DNA of 64,000 bases, taken from Bacteroidales bacterium. GTDB taxonomy: Bacteria > Bacteroidota > Bacteroidia > Bacteroidales > P3. Position 1 is the stretch's first letter. The number at the start of each line of letters is the position of its first letter. The notes beneath the pieces are model-generated. The model searched no databases. It was not told the DNA's origin and saw only the letters and a list, made by a program, of their open reading frames with translations. A program made the translations under genes and the position numbers. Shown here piece after piece: positions 39,244 to 48,401 of the stretch. The stretch spans positions 1-64,000 of the forward strand of contig JAFXXI010000005.1 in NCBI GenBank assembly GCA_017542345.1, read 5' to 3'.

Positions 39244-40346
39244 TTCACTATTCGTTCTATCTGGTCCACAATCTTGTCGGCAGCGCCATACACTGCCAGC
39301 TTCTTTATCGCCGTGCTCATCGCTTCCCGGTGACCTTGGTTTTCAAACAGCTCCTGCACCTGAGGCAGGCACTGCACATTGCACTCGGCATCGCGCACCA
39401 TTACCGCAGCGCCCTTGTCCACCAAGGCGAGGGCGTTTTTTGTCTGATGGTCTTCGGCGACGTTCGGTGATGGTATCAGCACCACCGGCTTGCCCACAAT
39501 GCAGAGTTCCGAGATGGCAATGGCCCCTGCTCGCGAAACCACCACATCGGCGGCCGCATAGGCCAGATCCATCCGTGCAATAAACTGGTGCACCTTCACC
39601 CACTCATCCACATTGGCAGCCTTCACAGCCTTCACGGCATCATCATACATCCAGCGTCCTGTCTGCCACAGCAATTGTATCTTGTTCTCCTTGAAGAAGT
39701 GGAGATGCGACAGGATCATCTCGTTGATACTCCTCGCGCCCAGGCTTCCCCCCACTGAGAGCAACACCCGGCCGTTAGCATTCAGGCCGAATTCTGCACA
39801 GCCTTCCTCACGGGTGGCATTCATACGTTCGATGTCGGCCCGCACCGGATTGCCGGTGAACACTATTTTCTCCTTCGGGAAGAAACGTTCCATGCCGTCG
39901 TAAGCCACACAGATGGCCCGCGCGTCCTTCGCCAGCATCTTGTTCGTCAGGCCCGCATAGGAGTTCTGTTCCTGGAGCAGTGTGGCGTAGCCCATTGCTG
40001 CGGCCGTCTTCAGTGTCGGCTCGCTTGCAAAGCCACCCACGCCCACCACAATATCGGGGTTGAAGTCACGTAATATTGCCTTCACCATACGGCGACTCTT
40101 CATCATCTTGAACGGCAGCTGCAAGTTCTTCACAATGTTCTGCGGCGTCAGCTTGCGTTGCAGGCCCGCTATCGGCAACCCTTTGATTTCATATCCCGCC
40201 GCGGGCACCTTCTCCATCTCCATCCTCCCCTCGGCACCCACAAACAATATCTCGGCATCGCTCCAGCGTGCCTTGATGGCGTTGGCTATTGCCACTGCGG
40301 GGAAGATATGTCCCCCGCTACCTCCTCCACTAACTATCGCTTTCAT
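39240..40346 (-). CDS. murG: UDP-GlcNAc:MurNAc-pentapeptide transferase MurG
   Basis: A 368-residue GT28 glycosyltransferase. SGGGSGGHIFPAVAIA at the N-terminus is the lipid I-binding loop; GVGGFASEPTLKTAA, TGNPVRADI, SVGGSLGARSIN and SRAGAIAISEL define the UDP-GlcNAc site. It makes lipid II at the inner face of the membrane. It overlaps ftsW by 17 bases and murC by 4, so translation is tightly coupled. Confidence 0.96.
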   Translation of the reverse strand: MKAIVSGGGSGGHIFPAVAIANAIKARWSDAEILFVGAEGRMEMEKVPAAGYEIKGLPIAGLQRKLTPQNIVKNLQLPFKMMKSRRMVKAILRDFNPDIVVGVGGFASEPTLKTAAAMGYATLLQEQNSYAGLTNKMLAKDARAICVAYDGMERFFPKEKIVFTGNPVRADIERMNATREEGCAEFGLNANGRVLLSVGGSLGARSINEMILSHLHFFKENKIQLLWQTGRWMYDDAVKAVKAANVDEWVKVHQFIARMDLAYAAADVVVSRAGAIAISELCIVGKPVVLIPSPNVAEDHQTKNALALVDKGAAVMVRDAECNVQCLPQVQELFENQGHREAMSTAIKKLAVYGAADKIVDQIERIVK

Positions 40347-41547
40347 TATAGTCTATATTATTCGTTTCTTTTGTATCACCCACAAGGGCCTTCTCCTCTG
40401 ACGCATTTACATCTGCCGCCACCGACTGGATCACCCCCAGCGCACATCCGAGGAACAGATAGGCCGTTCCGCCATAGCTTATGAACGGCAATGTTTGTCC
40501 GGTGACCGGCAACACGCCCACTGCCACACTCATATTCACCAAGGCCTGCAGATATATCACTGTACCCAGGCCCGCCACAGTCAAGGCTCCAAAGCGCCCC
40601 TTGCACCGCCACGCCAGACGCACACAGCGGAAGTAGAAGATGCTGTAGAGCACAAATACCAGCAAACCGCCTAGCATACCCGTCTCCTCAATGATAATGG
40701 CATAGATAAAGTCGTTGTGCGCCTGCGTCATCAGACGGGCATGCACCGTATTGCCGATACCCACTCCAAAGACTCCGCCACGCGCTATGGCCATCTTCGC
40801 CATGTTCTCCTGCGACAGCTCGTCGGGATTGGGGTTCAACCAATGATCCACACGGTTCACCCAGGTCTTACTGCGCTCCAGTGTGCTACTATGCTGACCC
40901 GTCTTCAGCATGACGAACATCGCCACCATTACCACGGCCACTCCCACCAGCATCAGACGCCACCAATAGCTGCGCTTCACACCGCCAAACAGCATCACCA
41001 TATAGGCCGCCAGGAAAATCAGCGCCGCCGTGGAGAAGTTCTCCGGAAGCACCATTACCACCACCAGCGCTATATACACCAGCACCATCAAGAAGGTGCC
41101 CAACTCCTTGGCCTGATCCTTCTTGAGCGCCATCATCCTCGCCACGAAGATGATGAGCACCACCTTGGCAATCTCCGAAGGCTGGAACTGTCCGATGACG
41201 GGCACTCGGAACCAGCGCCCGTGCAACGCCAACATCACCGCCAGCAACGCCAGCGAGAACCAATAGCCCAGCATCGCGAAACGCGAGAAGTAGCGGTAAT
41301 TGACACGCGAAAGGAAGATGATGACAACATAGGTAGCCAGCACAATAAGCAGATGCTTCAGGAACAAGCCCGTAGGTCTTGCGCCCGACATGGAATAGGC
41401 ATACAGGCCGATAGAGCTATACACTTCCACCAGCGAGATAATGCTGAGCAGGAAGAACACCACCCAAATGATACGGTCGCCCCTGAAGAGTCCTCTCTTC
41501 AGAGCCGGACGTCCGGCTGTTGCTTCGCTATGTTCTGTCGTCACCAT
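40330..41547 (-). CDS. ftsW: Lipid II polymerase / division protein FtsW (SEDS family)
   Basis: A 405-residue protein with about ten membrane helices. The SEDS core includes VPVIGQFQPSEIAKV and a late loop NDFIYAIIIEETGMLGG followed by LPFISYGGTAYL. It polymerises glycan strands at the septum with the class B PBP encoded upstream. The gene starts 8 bases after the truncated murD-like gene and overlaps murG. Confidence 0.95.
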   Translation of the reverse strand: MVTTEHSEATAGRPALKRGLFRGDRIIWVVFFLLSIISLVEVYSSIGLYAYSMSGARPTGLFLKHLLIVLATYVVIIFLSRVNYRYFSRFAMLGYWFSLALLAVMLALHGRWFRVPVIGQFQPSEIAKVVLIIFVARMMALKKDQAKELGTFLMVLVYIALVVVMVLPENFSTAALIFLAAYMVMLFGGVKRSYWWRLMLVGVAVVMVAMFVMLKTGQHSSTLERSKTWVNRVDHWLNPNPDELSQENMAKMAIARGGVFGVGIGNTVHARLMTQAHNDFIYAIIIEETGMLGGLLVFVLYSIFYFRCVRLAWRCKGRFGALTVAGLGTVIYLQALVNMSVAVGVLPVTGQTLPFISYGGTAYLFLGCALGVIQSVAADVNASEEKALVGDTKETNNIDYNESDS

Positions 41548-41555
41548 TGAGTATG

Positions 41556-42092
41556 TTACAATTCATTCACTTCGCGTCGGAAAGCCTCACCCCACGCCTC
41601 GGTGGTCACACCGTCGTCGCATGCAGGCGAGAAGAGCACCTTGACGTCCACTGCCTCATACATATATGCATGGTGCAACGCCTGTGCCATCGTGTCGCAC
41701 GACTGGATGGTGGGGATAATGCCCGAGAAAGTCTTGCGCAACCGGCTGTCATCGCCGAGGATAAGCAACATGCGCACCTTACGCAGCGCCAGCGGCACCA
41801 GTCGGCTATAGTCTGCCTCCGAGTCGCTCCCGCAGGCAATCCAGATGATACCACCCTCGGTAGATTCCAGCGAATACCATGTAGCATTGATGGTTCGTGA
41901 GGCGGCGTCATTGACATATTCACGACCCAAGATACGCGCCACAAACTCAAGACGGTATCGAGTGTCTTCCAATCGGTTGAAGCAGGCCCGCAACGACGCG
42001 TTGCGGATGGCTTTGAGACGGGCGGTGTCGATTCCCGCCAGTCCGGGATGCAATGTGTCACGGCCTTGCAAGGCCAAAGTCTCTATTGTCAT
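41556..42092 (-). CDS. MurD-like protein reduced to the C-terminal domain
   Basis: A 178-residue ORF in the place where murD stands in Bacteroidota dcw clusters. The sequence matches only the C-terminal domain of UDP-MurNAc-Ala--D-Glu ligase: RYRLEFVARILGREYVNDAA (family: HRLEFV...G..F.NDSKATN), INATWYSLES, GGIIWIACGSDSEADYSRL and VLFSPACDD. The UDP-binding domain and the ATPase P-loop are absent. The conserved NDSKATN Lys is replaced (NDAASRT). Upstream there are only 4 bases to the mraY stop, so no lost N-terminus remains nearby. The frame is intact over 178 codons. It cannot be a full ligase; it may be a relic or a domain with another role. Confidence 0.75.
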   Translation of the reverse strand: MTIETLALQGRDTLHPGLAGIDTARLKAIRNASLRACFNRLEDTRYRLEFVARILGREYVNDAASRTINATWYSLESTEGGIIWIACGSDSEADYSRLVPLALRKVRMLLILGDDSRLRKTFSGIIPTIQSCDTMAQALHHAYMYEAVDVKVLFSPACDDGVTTEAWGEAFRREVNEL

Positions 42093-42096
42093 TTCT

Positions 42097-43275
42097 CTAT
42101 CGTAGTTTCAGCGTTGATAAGGTAAAGATGGCCAGAAGGATGGCTATGATGATGAAGCGCATGACGACCTTCTCTTCTGCCACTCCTTTCTTCTGGTAGT
42201 GATGGTGGAGTGGCGACATGAGGAAGGGGCGCTTCTCTACAGGCACCGGTACGCCCATAGGCAGTTTGTGCTTGCGGCGATAACGTTTGCAGCCGGTGGT
42301 CTGGATGATGACCGAGAGGTCCTCGACCAAGTAGATGCCGCATAACAGCGGCAGGAGGAGCTCCTTACGGATAAGAATGGCGAAGACCGCAATGATGCCG
42401 CCGATTGCCAACGAACCAGTGTCGCCCATGAATATCTCCGCCGGGTGAGTGTTGAACCACAGGAATCCCAGCGTAGCTCCCACAAAGGCGGTGCTGAACA
42501 CGGCCAGCTCACCGATATTGGGCAGGTATAAGATGTTCAGGTAGCCCGACATGATGATATTGCCGCTCACCCAAGCGAGAAGTGCAAGTGCCACACCATT
42601 GACGGCGGCCACACCGGTGGCGATGCCGTCGATGCCGTCGGTAAGGTTGCTGGCATTACTCACAGCGGTGACCACCAATATCACAATAATCACAAAGACC
42701 ACCCACGCATAGTCTACAGCCCAGTCACCCAGCCAAGAGACAAGCCAGGTATAATCAAACTCGTTGTTCTTCACAAACGGGATGGTGGTCTTCAGCGGGT
42801 CGGTGATATCGGGGTGGAAGGTGATAAGCAACCCCACCACAAGACCCAGCAGCACCTGTCCAATGACTTTGTACTTGCCCGGCAGGCCCGCCTTGCCACG
42901 GGTCTTCTTCAGGTAATCGTCCAGGAAACCCACCATACCCATCCACAGCGTGGTGCCCAGCATAATCTGGACATAGATGTTGTCCAGTTTGGCGAAGAGC
43001 AGCGTAGGAACGATGATGGCCGTCAGTATCAGCACTCCGCCCATCGTCGGGGTCTTGGCTTTCTGCTCGGCTCCCTCAAGGCCCAACTCGGTGCGCACCT
43101 CGTCCATCATCCCCAGCTTGTTCTGCATCCAGCGGATAAACGGCTTTCCCAGGAACAACATGATGAACAGCGAAGTTATTATGCTCGCACCGGCGCGGAA
43201 CGAGATGTATTGGAACACCCCCGCTCCCGGAAAGTCCATCGTCCTGTCTAACCAATCGAATAAATAGTATAGCAT
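42097..43275 (-). CDS. mraY: Phospho-N-acetylmuramoyl-pentapeptide transferase
   Basis: A 392-residue protein with ten membrane helices. The catalytic motifs are GFLDDYLKKTRG, ASNLTDGIDGIATG and the histidine-rich loop FLMSPLHHHYQKKG near the C-terminus, with MGGVLIL early. It transfers the UMP-linked MurNAc-pentapeptide to undecaprenyl phosphate, giving lipid I. The murE gene ends 4 bases upstream of its start and the truncated murD-like gene begins 4 bases after its stop. Confidence 0.97.
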   Translation of the reverse strand: MLYYLFDWLDRTMDFPGAGVFQYISFRAGASIITSLFIMLFLGKPFIRWMQNKLGMMDEVRTELGLEGAEQKAKTPTMGGVLILTAIIVPTLLFAKLDNIYVQIMLGTTLWMGMVGFLDDYLKKTRGKAGLPGKYKVIGQVLLGLVVGLLITFHPDITDPLKTTIPFVKNNEFDYTWLVSWLGDWAVDYAWVVFVIIVILVVTAVSNASNLTDGIDGIATGVAAVNGVALALLAWVSGNIIMSGYLNILYLPNIGELAVFSTAFVGATLGFLWFNTHPAEIFMGDTGSLAIGGIIAVFAILIRKELLLPLLCGIYLVEDLSVIIQTTGCKRYRRKHKLPMGVPVPVEKRPFLMSPLHHHYQKKGVAEEKVVMRFIIIAILLAIFTLSTLKLR

Positions 43276-43279
43276 ATCT

Positions 43280-44731
43280 TTATTTTATTCCTAATTCTTT
43301 CTCCAGTTCTTCCACATCGTCAAAGTGCGTACGCACTCCGTTCACCTCCTGGTATTTTTCATGTCCCTTGCCCGCTACCAACACAATATCGCCTTCCTTG
43401 GCCATCATACAAGCCGTGCGTATGGCCTGGCGGCGGTCGGTGATGCGCACCGTGCGACATAGTTGCTGTGCGTCAAGTCCGGCCTCCATCTCATCGAGAA
43501 TAGCTTCGGGTTTCTCCGTACGGGGGTTGTCACTCGTCAACACCACCTTGTTGCTGCCTTCAGCCGCTATCTTCGCCATCTCAGGGCGTTTGGTGCGGTC
43601 GCGGTCGCCACCGCATCCCACCACGGTAATCAGCATCTGAGACTGCCCGCGTATGCCGTCAATGGTGGAGATGACGTTCTGAAGGGCATCGGGCGTGTGA
43701 GCATAATCCACTATGGCGGTAATGCCACGACCGCTGACATACTGGAACCTGCCGGGAGCGGCTTCCAACACGCTCAGCATCCTGACAGCTTCTGCCTTGT
43801 CGACTCCGCACAGGACGGCGGCGCCATAGATGGCCGTGACGTTGTAGGCGTTGAACTTTCCTACCAGACGGCACCACATTTCGTTCCCGTCCAGCTCCAG
43901 TTGCATTCCTTCAAAGGTGTTCTCCAGTATCTTGCAATGGAACTCCGCCGAGTGTTGCAGACCATAGGTGTGCACCGCAGCGGCAGTGTTCTGCACCATC
44001 ACCAGTCCATTCTTGTCGTCCACGTTCACCAGTGCCCACGCATCTTTGGACAGACCATCGAAGAAGCCCTTCTTGGCAGCGATATAGTTAGCCATGGTCT
44101 TGTGGAAATCCAAGTGGTCGTGGGTGATATTGCTAAAGATGGCTCCGGCGAATTCCACGCCCGCAATGCGTTTCTGCACCACGGCGTGACTGCTGACCTC
44201 CATGAAAGCATACTGACAGCCAGCGTCCACCATGCGACGCAGCAGCTGGTTGAGTTCCAACGCGTCGGGTGTGGTATGACCCGTAGGCAACTCTTCTTCA
44301 TCAATCTTGTTGACGATGGTAGAGATAAGTCCTGTGTGATATCCCAGCAGGCGGAACATGCGGTGCAGCAGTGTGACGGTAGTGGTCTTGCCGTTGGTGC
44401 CGGTGATGCCCACCAGCTTCAATTGCGCGCTGGGGTGTCCGTAGAAGTTGGCTGCCGCCAGACCAAGTGCCTCGCTGCTGTCCTTCACCTTCACAAATAT
44501 CACACCCTCTGCGCGCTTGGCAGGTACCTCCTCGCACAGCACAGCTGCGGCTCCGGCCTCAATGGCCTTGGCTATGTAGTCGTGTCCGTCAACCTTCGTG
44601 CCGCGCTGGGCCACGAACATCGTGCCTTTCTCCACGCGACGCGAGTCGAACTGCAAGGCTGCAATTTCCACATCCGATGCGCCCAGCACTTCGGCGTCCA
44701 CTCCTTTGAGTATGTCTTTCAGTTTCATCAT
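43280..44731 (-). CDS. murE: UDP-MurNAc-tripeptide (meso-DAP) ligase MurE
   Basis: A 483-residue Mur ligase. The P-loop ITGTNGKTTTVT is at residues 109-120, then EVSSHAVVQKR and NITHDHLDFHKTM with the carbamylated-Lys region. The amino-acid selectivity motif is SDNPRTEKP: DNPR indicates meso-diaminopimelate as the third residue. It adds DAP to UDP-MurNAc-Ala-Glu. The substrate needs MurD first, which this cluster lacks in full length. Confidence 0.97.
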   Translation of the reverse strand: MMKLKDILKGVDAEVLGASDVEIAALQFDSRRVEKGTMFVAQRGTKVDGHDYIAKAIEAGAAAVLCEEVPAKRAEGVIFVKVKDSSEALGLAAANFYGHPSAQLKLVGITGTNGKTTTVTLLHRMFRLLGYHTGLISTIVNKIDEEELPTGHTTPDALELNQLLRRMVDAGCQYAFMEVSSHAVVQKRIAGVEFAGAIFSNITHDHLDFHKTMANYIAAKKGFFDGLSKDAWALVNVDDKNGLVMVQNTAAAVHTYGLQHSAEFHCKILENTFEGMQLELDGNEMWCRLVGKFNAYNVTAIYGAAVLCGVDKAEAVRMLSVLEAAPGRFQYVSGRGITAIVDYAHTPDALQNVISTIDGIRGQSQMLITVVGCGGDRDRTKRPEMAKIAAEGSNKVVLTSDNPRTEKPEAILDEMEAGLDAQQLCRTVRITDRRQAIRTACMMAKEGDIVLVAGKGHEKYQEVNGVRTHFDDVEELEKELGIK

Positions 44732-44748
44732 ATCCTTTTTCTACCCCG

Positions 44749-46938
44749 CTATTTAAGTGTCAGTTCTATCACCATGCCTTTGTTGGCGGGGGTATTCTTC
44801 TTGGGATTCTGCGAACGTACCTTGCCATAGCCGTTCACACGAACCCGGTAGCCTTCAGCGTGCAACATCTCGATGGCATCCTTGGCCGTCATGCCGTAGC
44901 AGTCAGGCACCCTGCCGCCCACCGGACGGTAGTCGTCGTACACCGCTTGCGTGCTGTCCGTCGCCTCGCGATAGTAGACCCAGCTACCGGCCGTGTCGGT
45001 CGAGTGGTAGGGCAGCTTCAGCAGTTTGTACAACGCCTTGATGTCTTCCTGCTTTCCACGCGTCAGCACAGGCACCTGCTGTGCCATGGCGCTGTCCTCT
45101 TCCAAAGTAGGCCATGCCGACTTCACAGAGCCGTCGCTCAATCCTTCGTCGCAGGCCACCACACAGTCGCTGATGCTCTTGAACACCAGGGCCGCCTGAC
45201 GGCCATAGAAGGGTATGTCGCGCAGCACCACCAGGCAGGTGTAGCGCGGATTCTCCGAGGGGAAGAAGCCCGCAAATGAGGCGTTGTAGCGTTTCTTGTT
45301 GGTATAGCTGTGCACCGCAGTACCTGTCTTGCCGGCAATGCCGTAGGTATTGTTCTTGATATTGTTGCCCGTGCCGTTCTCCACCACGCCTTCCAGCATC
45401 TCACGCATCAGCATCGCGGTGCGCTTGCTGCATATCTGCGGGTTGATGACCACTGGCTTCACCTCATGCCGTGTGCCATCCTTGTCGACGATGGCGCGGC
45501 AGAACTGCGGTTTCACCATGCGGCCGCCCGCACCCAGAGCGTTATAGAAGGCCAGCAGCCTCAACGCCGAAACGCGGGTCGAGTAGCCGTAGCAGAAGTT
45601 CAGGAAGTCGCGGTTGGAACGATGCAGGTCGTTGACGCCCACCCTATACTCGGGCGCCTTGACGTCGGGTGTCATTTTCTCGTAGGGAAACATGCGCTCC
45701 ACCAGGTGGCGCAACGTGTCACGCCGGTGGGCATAGAAGTGCCATCCCAAGTCGCACATACCCACATTCGACGACTGCTCGATGACGCGCTTCAGGGTCA
45801 ACGAATCCCATGACCCATGGTCGTCCTTTATCTCTCCGTCCTTGCCGCCGAAGTCTTTGTAGCGCGCCGGCAGCCGCATCGTGGTATCGATGCTGATGTC
45901 GGGGTCGCTCAGCATAGCCGTGAGGATGACGGTCTTGAAGGTGGAACCCGGCTCATAAATGTCGCTCACCGCCACATTGCGGTCACGCACTTCGCGGTAG
46001 TCATGCGCCGCAGTGTCGATTGCCAGGTTGGCACAGGCCAGCACATAGCCCGTCCGCATCTCCATCAGCAAGGCGCAGCCCGCCTCTCCGCCATATTGGT
46101 TCAAGGCCTTGCGCAAGGCGCTCTCGGCGATATCCTGATAGCGCGTGTCTATCGTGGCCACAATGCTCTGGCCATCCACCCTGCGCTGCAGCACCACGGT
46201 GTCCACCTGGTCCTGGTCGGTGCGCTGGGCATATTCCTTCCGCGTCCGCGGCTCGTCGGGCAGCCATATACCCCTAGTCAGTCGGCGGCAGTTGAACAGG
46301 CCGTCCTGCCCGCGCAGTATAGTGTCGTAATAGCCCTCCAACCCCGTGTAGGAACCGCTCTGCAAGTCGTTGCGGAAGCCGATGGTGTTGCCGGCCATAT
46401 TGCCGTAGATATATGCACGTACCTGATGCACCACACTCTGTCCGTCGACCTGCTTCACCACGCCCAGCTTCCAGCCCGGCAGGTGGCATATCTGCAGCCA
46501 CACGGAGTAGGGCACTCCACGCTGCACCAGGAAGCAGCGACGCGGCTTAGCCTTGGCGCGTTCGGTGGCCACCTTGTCGTGGTAGTAGGCCGCGCTCCGT
46601 GCAGGCACTGCGTCGTGCAGCATCAGGCTCACGGTGTCTATATAGCGTTTGAAGAGGGAGTCCTGGATGACGGTGGTGTCGAGGTCTAGGTACAGGTCAC
46701 ACTCGGTCACCGTGGTGGCCAGTATCTTGCCGTCGCTCGAGTAGATGTTGCCGCGCCGCGCAGGGTCGGTGCGCAGGCCTGCCTCACGACCCTTGCCGCG
46801 GGCGCGCCATTCGTCGCCGTGCACCCACTGTATGTTGATGACAGCAATCAGTATCGCTACACCCACCACTAGTGTCAGCAGCAGGTACAGCGCCGTCATG
46901 CCGCGCGTCATCCTTGTATCTTTCTTCTCTTCTTTCAC
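44749..46938 (-). CDS. ftsI: Class B penicillin-binding protein (FtsI/PBP3) with PASTA domain
   Basis: A 729-residue protein. One N-terminal membrane helix (residues about 14-35), a dimerisation domain beginning RTDPARRGNIYSSDGKIL, then a transpeptidase with SxxK at 332-335 (YEPGSTFKT), SSN at 389-391 and KTG at 537-539 (GIAGKTGTAV). The last 60 residues form a PASTA domain (PDCYGMTAKDAIEMLHAEGY). It cross-links septal peptidoglycan with FtsW. It starts 32 bases after ftsL. Confidence 0.95.
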   Translation of the reverse strand: MKEEKKDTRMTRGMTALYLLLTLVVGVAILIAVINIQWVHGDEWRARGKGREAGLRTDPARRGNIYSSDGKILATTVTECDLYLDLDTTVIQDSLFKRYIDTVSLMLHDAVPARSAAYYHDKVATERAKAKPRRCFLVQRGVPYSVWLQICHLPGWKLGVVKQVDGQSVVHQVRAYIYGNMAGNTIGFRNDLQSGSYTGLEGYYDTILRGQDGLFNCRRLTRGIWLPDEPRTRKEYAQRTDQDQVDTVVLQRRVDGQSIVATIDTRYQDIAESALRKALNQYGGEAGCALLMEMRTGYVLACANLAIDTAAHDYREVRDRNVAVSDIYEPGSTFKTVILTAMLSDPDISIDTTMRLPARYKDFGGKDGEIKDDHGSWDSLTLKRVIEQSSNVGMCDLGWHFYAHRRDTLRHLVERMFPYEKMTPDVKAPEYRVGVNDLHRSNRDFLNFCYGYSTRVSALRLLAFYNALGAGGRMVKPQFCRAIVDKDGTRHEVKPVVINPQICSKRTAMLMREMLEGVVENGTGNNIKNNTYGIAGKTGTAVHSYTNKKRYNASFAGFFPSENPRYTCLVVLRDIPFYGRQAALVFKSISDCVVACDEGLSDGSVKSAWPTLEEDSAMAQQVPVLTRGKQEDIKALYKLLKLPYHSTDTAGSWVYYREATDSTQAVYDDYRPVGGRVPDCYGMTAKDAIEMLHAEGYRVRVNGYGKVRSQNPKKNTPANKGMVIELTLK

Positions 46939-46970
46939 GTCTTGTTCAACTTAACGCTTCTCGCTTAACT

Positions 46971-47423
46971 CTATATCTCATAGGGCGGTCCGGCGGTGAT
47001 GCCCACCCCCGTGCCGTCCAGGTCTTCGGCTATCTGCGATATCTTCACACTCTGTTGGTATTGTTTCTGCATCTGTATGCGCTGTTCACGCAGGAAATTG
47101 ATGCGGTCTTCGGTGGCCTGCTTCTCACGGCTCAAACTCTCGATGCGGTAGCGGTTGCCCACAATCAGCAGCAGGTAGACCAGGCAGAGCAGCAGCAGCG
47201 GTATCTGACGAAGCACCAGCTTGTCGCCAAGCACGTCGCCTCCCAGCACCCTGCCGATGCCACGGGCTGTCCCTTTGGCGGCAGGCGTCTTGGAAGCCTG
47301 TTGGGCGTCCTCAGGCTCCGGCTCCTGTTGCAGCGGGGCGCTGGTTGCCGAACCAACCTCCTCCTGCACCACAGGCTCCACGAGTCCCTCTTCCACCGTC
47401 TTCTCTCTGAACTTGTTTCCCAC
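46971..47423 (-). CDS. ftsL: FtsL-like division protein
   Basis: A 150-residue bitopic protein. A Pro/Glu/Ala-rich cytoplasmic part of about 70 residues leads to one membrane helix (IPLLLLCLVYLLLIVGNRY) and a periplasmic coiled coil (residues about 96-130, SREKQATEDRINFLREQRIQ). Size, topology and place between rsmH and ftsI match the FtsL of Bacteroidota. It scaffolds the FtsW-FtsI complex. Sequence identity of FtsL is always low, so position carries much of the call. Confidence 0.8.
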   Translation of the reverse strand: MGNKFREKTVEEGLVEPVVQEEVGSATSAPLQQEPEPEDAQQASKTPAAKGTARGIGRVLGGDVLGDKLVLRQIPLLLLCLVYLLLIVGNRYRIESLSREKQATEDRINFLREQRIQMQKQYQQSVKISQIAEDLDGTGVGITAGPPYEI

Positions 47424-47459
47424 CTTACTATATATTTATAAAGTATTATCTATTTTTTT

Positions 47460-48401
47460 CTATTTCTCCTCGCTTACCACTTCCACCTTCTCCCCCACTC
47501 TCAGCCTTGCACTGCGGGCGCGGCTGTTTGCCGTCACCTCGCCCTCCGACGCCTGCAGGCGTCCCACCGGCTTCACCGGCGACAGCGGATTGCCATAGAA
47601 GTCCTTCTTCACCTCGCCCTCGAAATTGCCGCTGCGGAAGAAATTCTTCACCAGCCTGTCCTCCAGCGAGTGATAGCTTATCACCACCACCTTGCCGCCC
47701 ACGGGCAGCAGTTCCACAGCTTGCTGCAACATCTCCTTCAGTGACTCCAGCTCGCCATTCACCTCGATGCGCAACGCCTGAAACAGCATAGCCAAATACT
47801 TGTTCTCCATGCCGCGCGGCAGGTGATGGCTCACCGCTTCGCGCAGGTCGGTGGTGGTCACAATCTCCTGTGTGGCCCGCGCCTTGACGATAGCCTTGGC
47901 CATCTGGCGTGCGTTGGGCAACTCGCCGTACAGGCGCAACAGCCGTGACAGCTCCACCTCGTCGAGAGTGTTCACCAGGCTGCGCGCCGTGGTCTCGCCG
48001 CGGCGGTCCATCCGCAGGTCCAGCTCACCCTCGAAGCGGGTCGAGAAGCCTCGCTCCGCCGTGTCGAACTGGTGGCTGCTCACCCCAAGGTCGGCCAGCA
48101 CACCATCTACACGGCGCACACCGTAGACCCTCAGGTAGTTCTTCAGGTATCGGAAATTCTCATGGATAAACGTGAACCCGGCCTCGCTCTCCACTTTCCA
48201 CTCTCCGCTCTCCACTCGCTTCGCCGCGTCCTCGTCCTGATCGAAGGCAATCAGACGACCCCCGGGGCCGAGCCGCTCCAAGATGGCACGCGAATGGCCG
48301 CCGCCGCCAAAGGTGACGTCAACATAGACACCGTCGGGACGCACATTCAGCGCCTCGACAGCCTCGCTAAGCATCACTGGTGTATGGTAGCCCTCGGTCA
48401 T
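47460..48401 (-). CDS. rsmH: 16S rRNA (cytosine-1402-N4)-methyltransferase
   Basis: A 313-residue AdoMet enzyme. HTPVMLSEAVEAL and VDVTFGGGGHSRAI at the N-terminus form the cofactor pocket; VLADLGVSSHQFD, RGFSTRFEGELDLRMD and VISYHSLEDRLVKNFF are family blocks. Residues 63-73 (VESGEWKVESE) are an in-frame insertion coded by a short tandem repeat at 48187-48217. It overlaps mraZ by 4 bases. Confidence 0.95.
   Translation of the reverse strand: MTEGYHTPVMLSEAVEALNVRPDGVYVDVTFGGGGHSRAILERLGPGGRLIAFDQDEDAAKRVESGEWKVESEAGFTFIHENFRYLKNYLRVYGVRRVDGVLADLGVSSHQFDTAERGFSTRFEGELDLRMDRRGETTARSLVNTLDEVELSRLLRLYGELPNARQMAKAIVKARATQEIVTTTDLREAVSHHLPRGMENKYLAMLFQALRIEVNGELESLKEMLQQAVELLPVGGKVVVISYHSLEDRLVKNFFRSGNFEGEVKKDFYGNPLSPVKPVGRLQASEGEVTANSRARSARLRVGEKVEVVSEEK
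48187..48217. repeat. Short tandem repeat inside rsmH
   Basis: The plus strand reads CTCTCCACTTTCCA, CTCTCCGCTCTCCA, CTC: two 14-base units with two differences. It encodes the VESGEWKVES stretch of RsmH and sits between conserved blocks. Confidence 0.7.

Noticed and set aside
41556..42092. Full-length murD broken by a frameshift
   Set aside because: There are only 4 bases between this ORF and mraY, so no N-terminal or ATPase-domain remnant exists in any frame.
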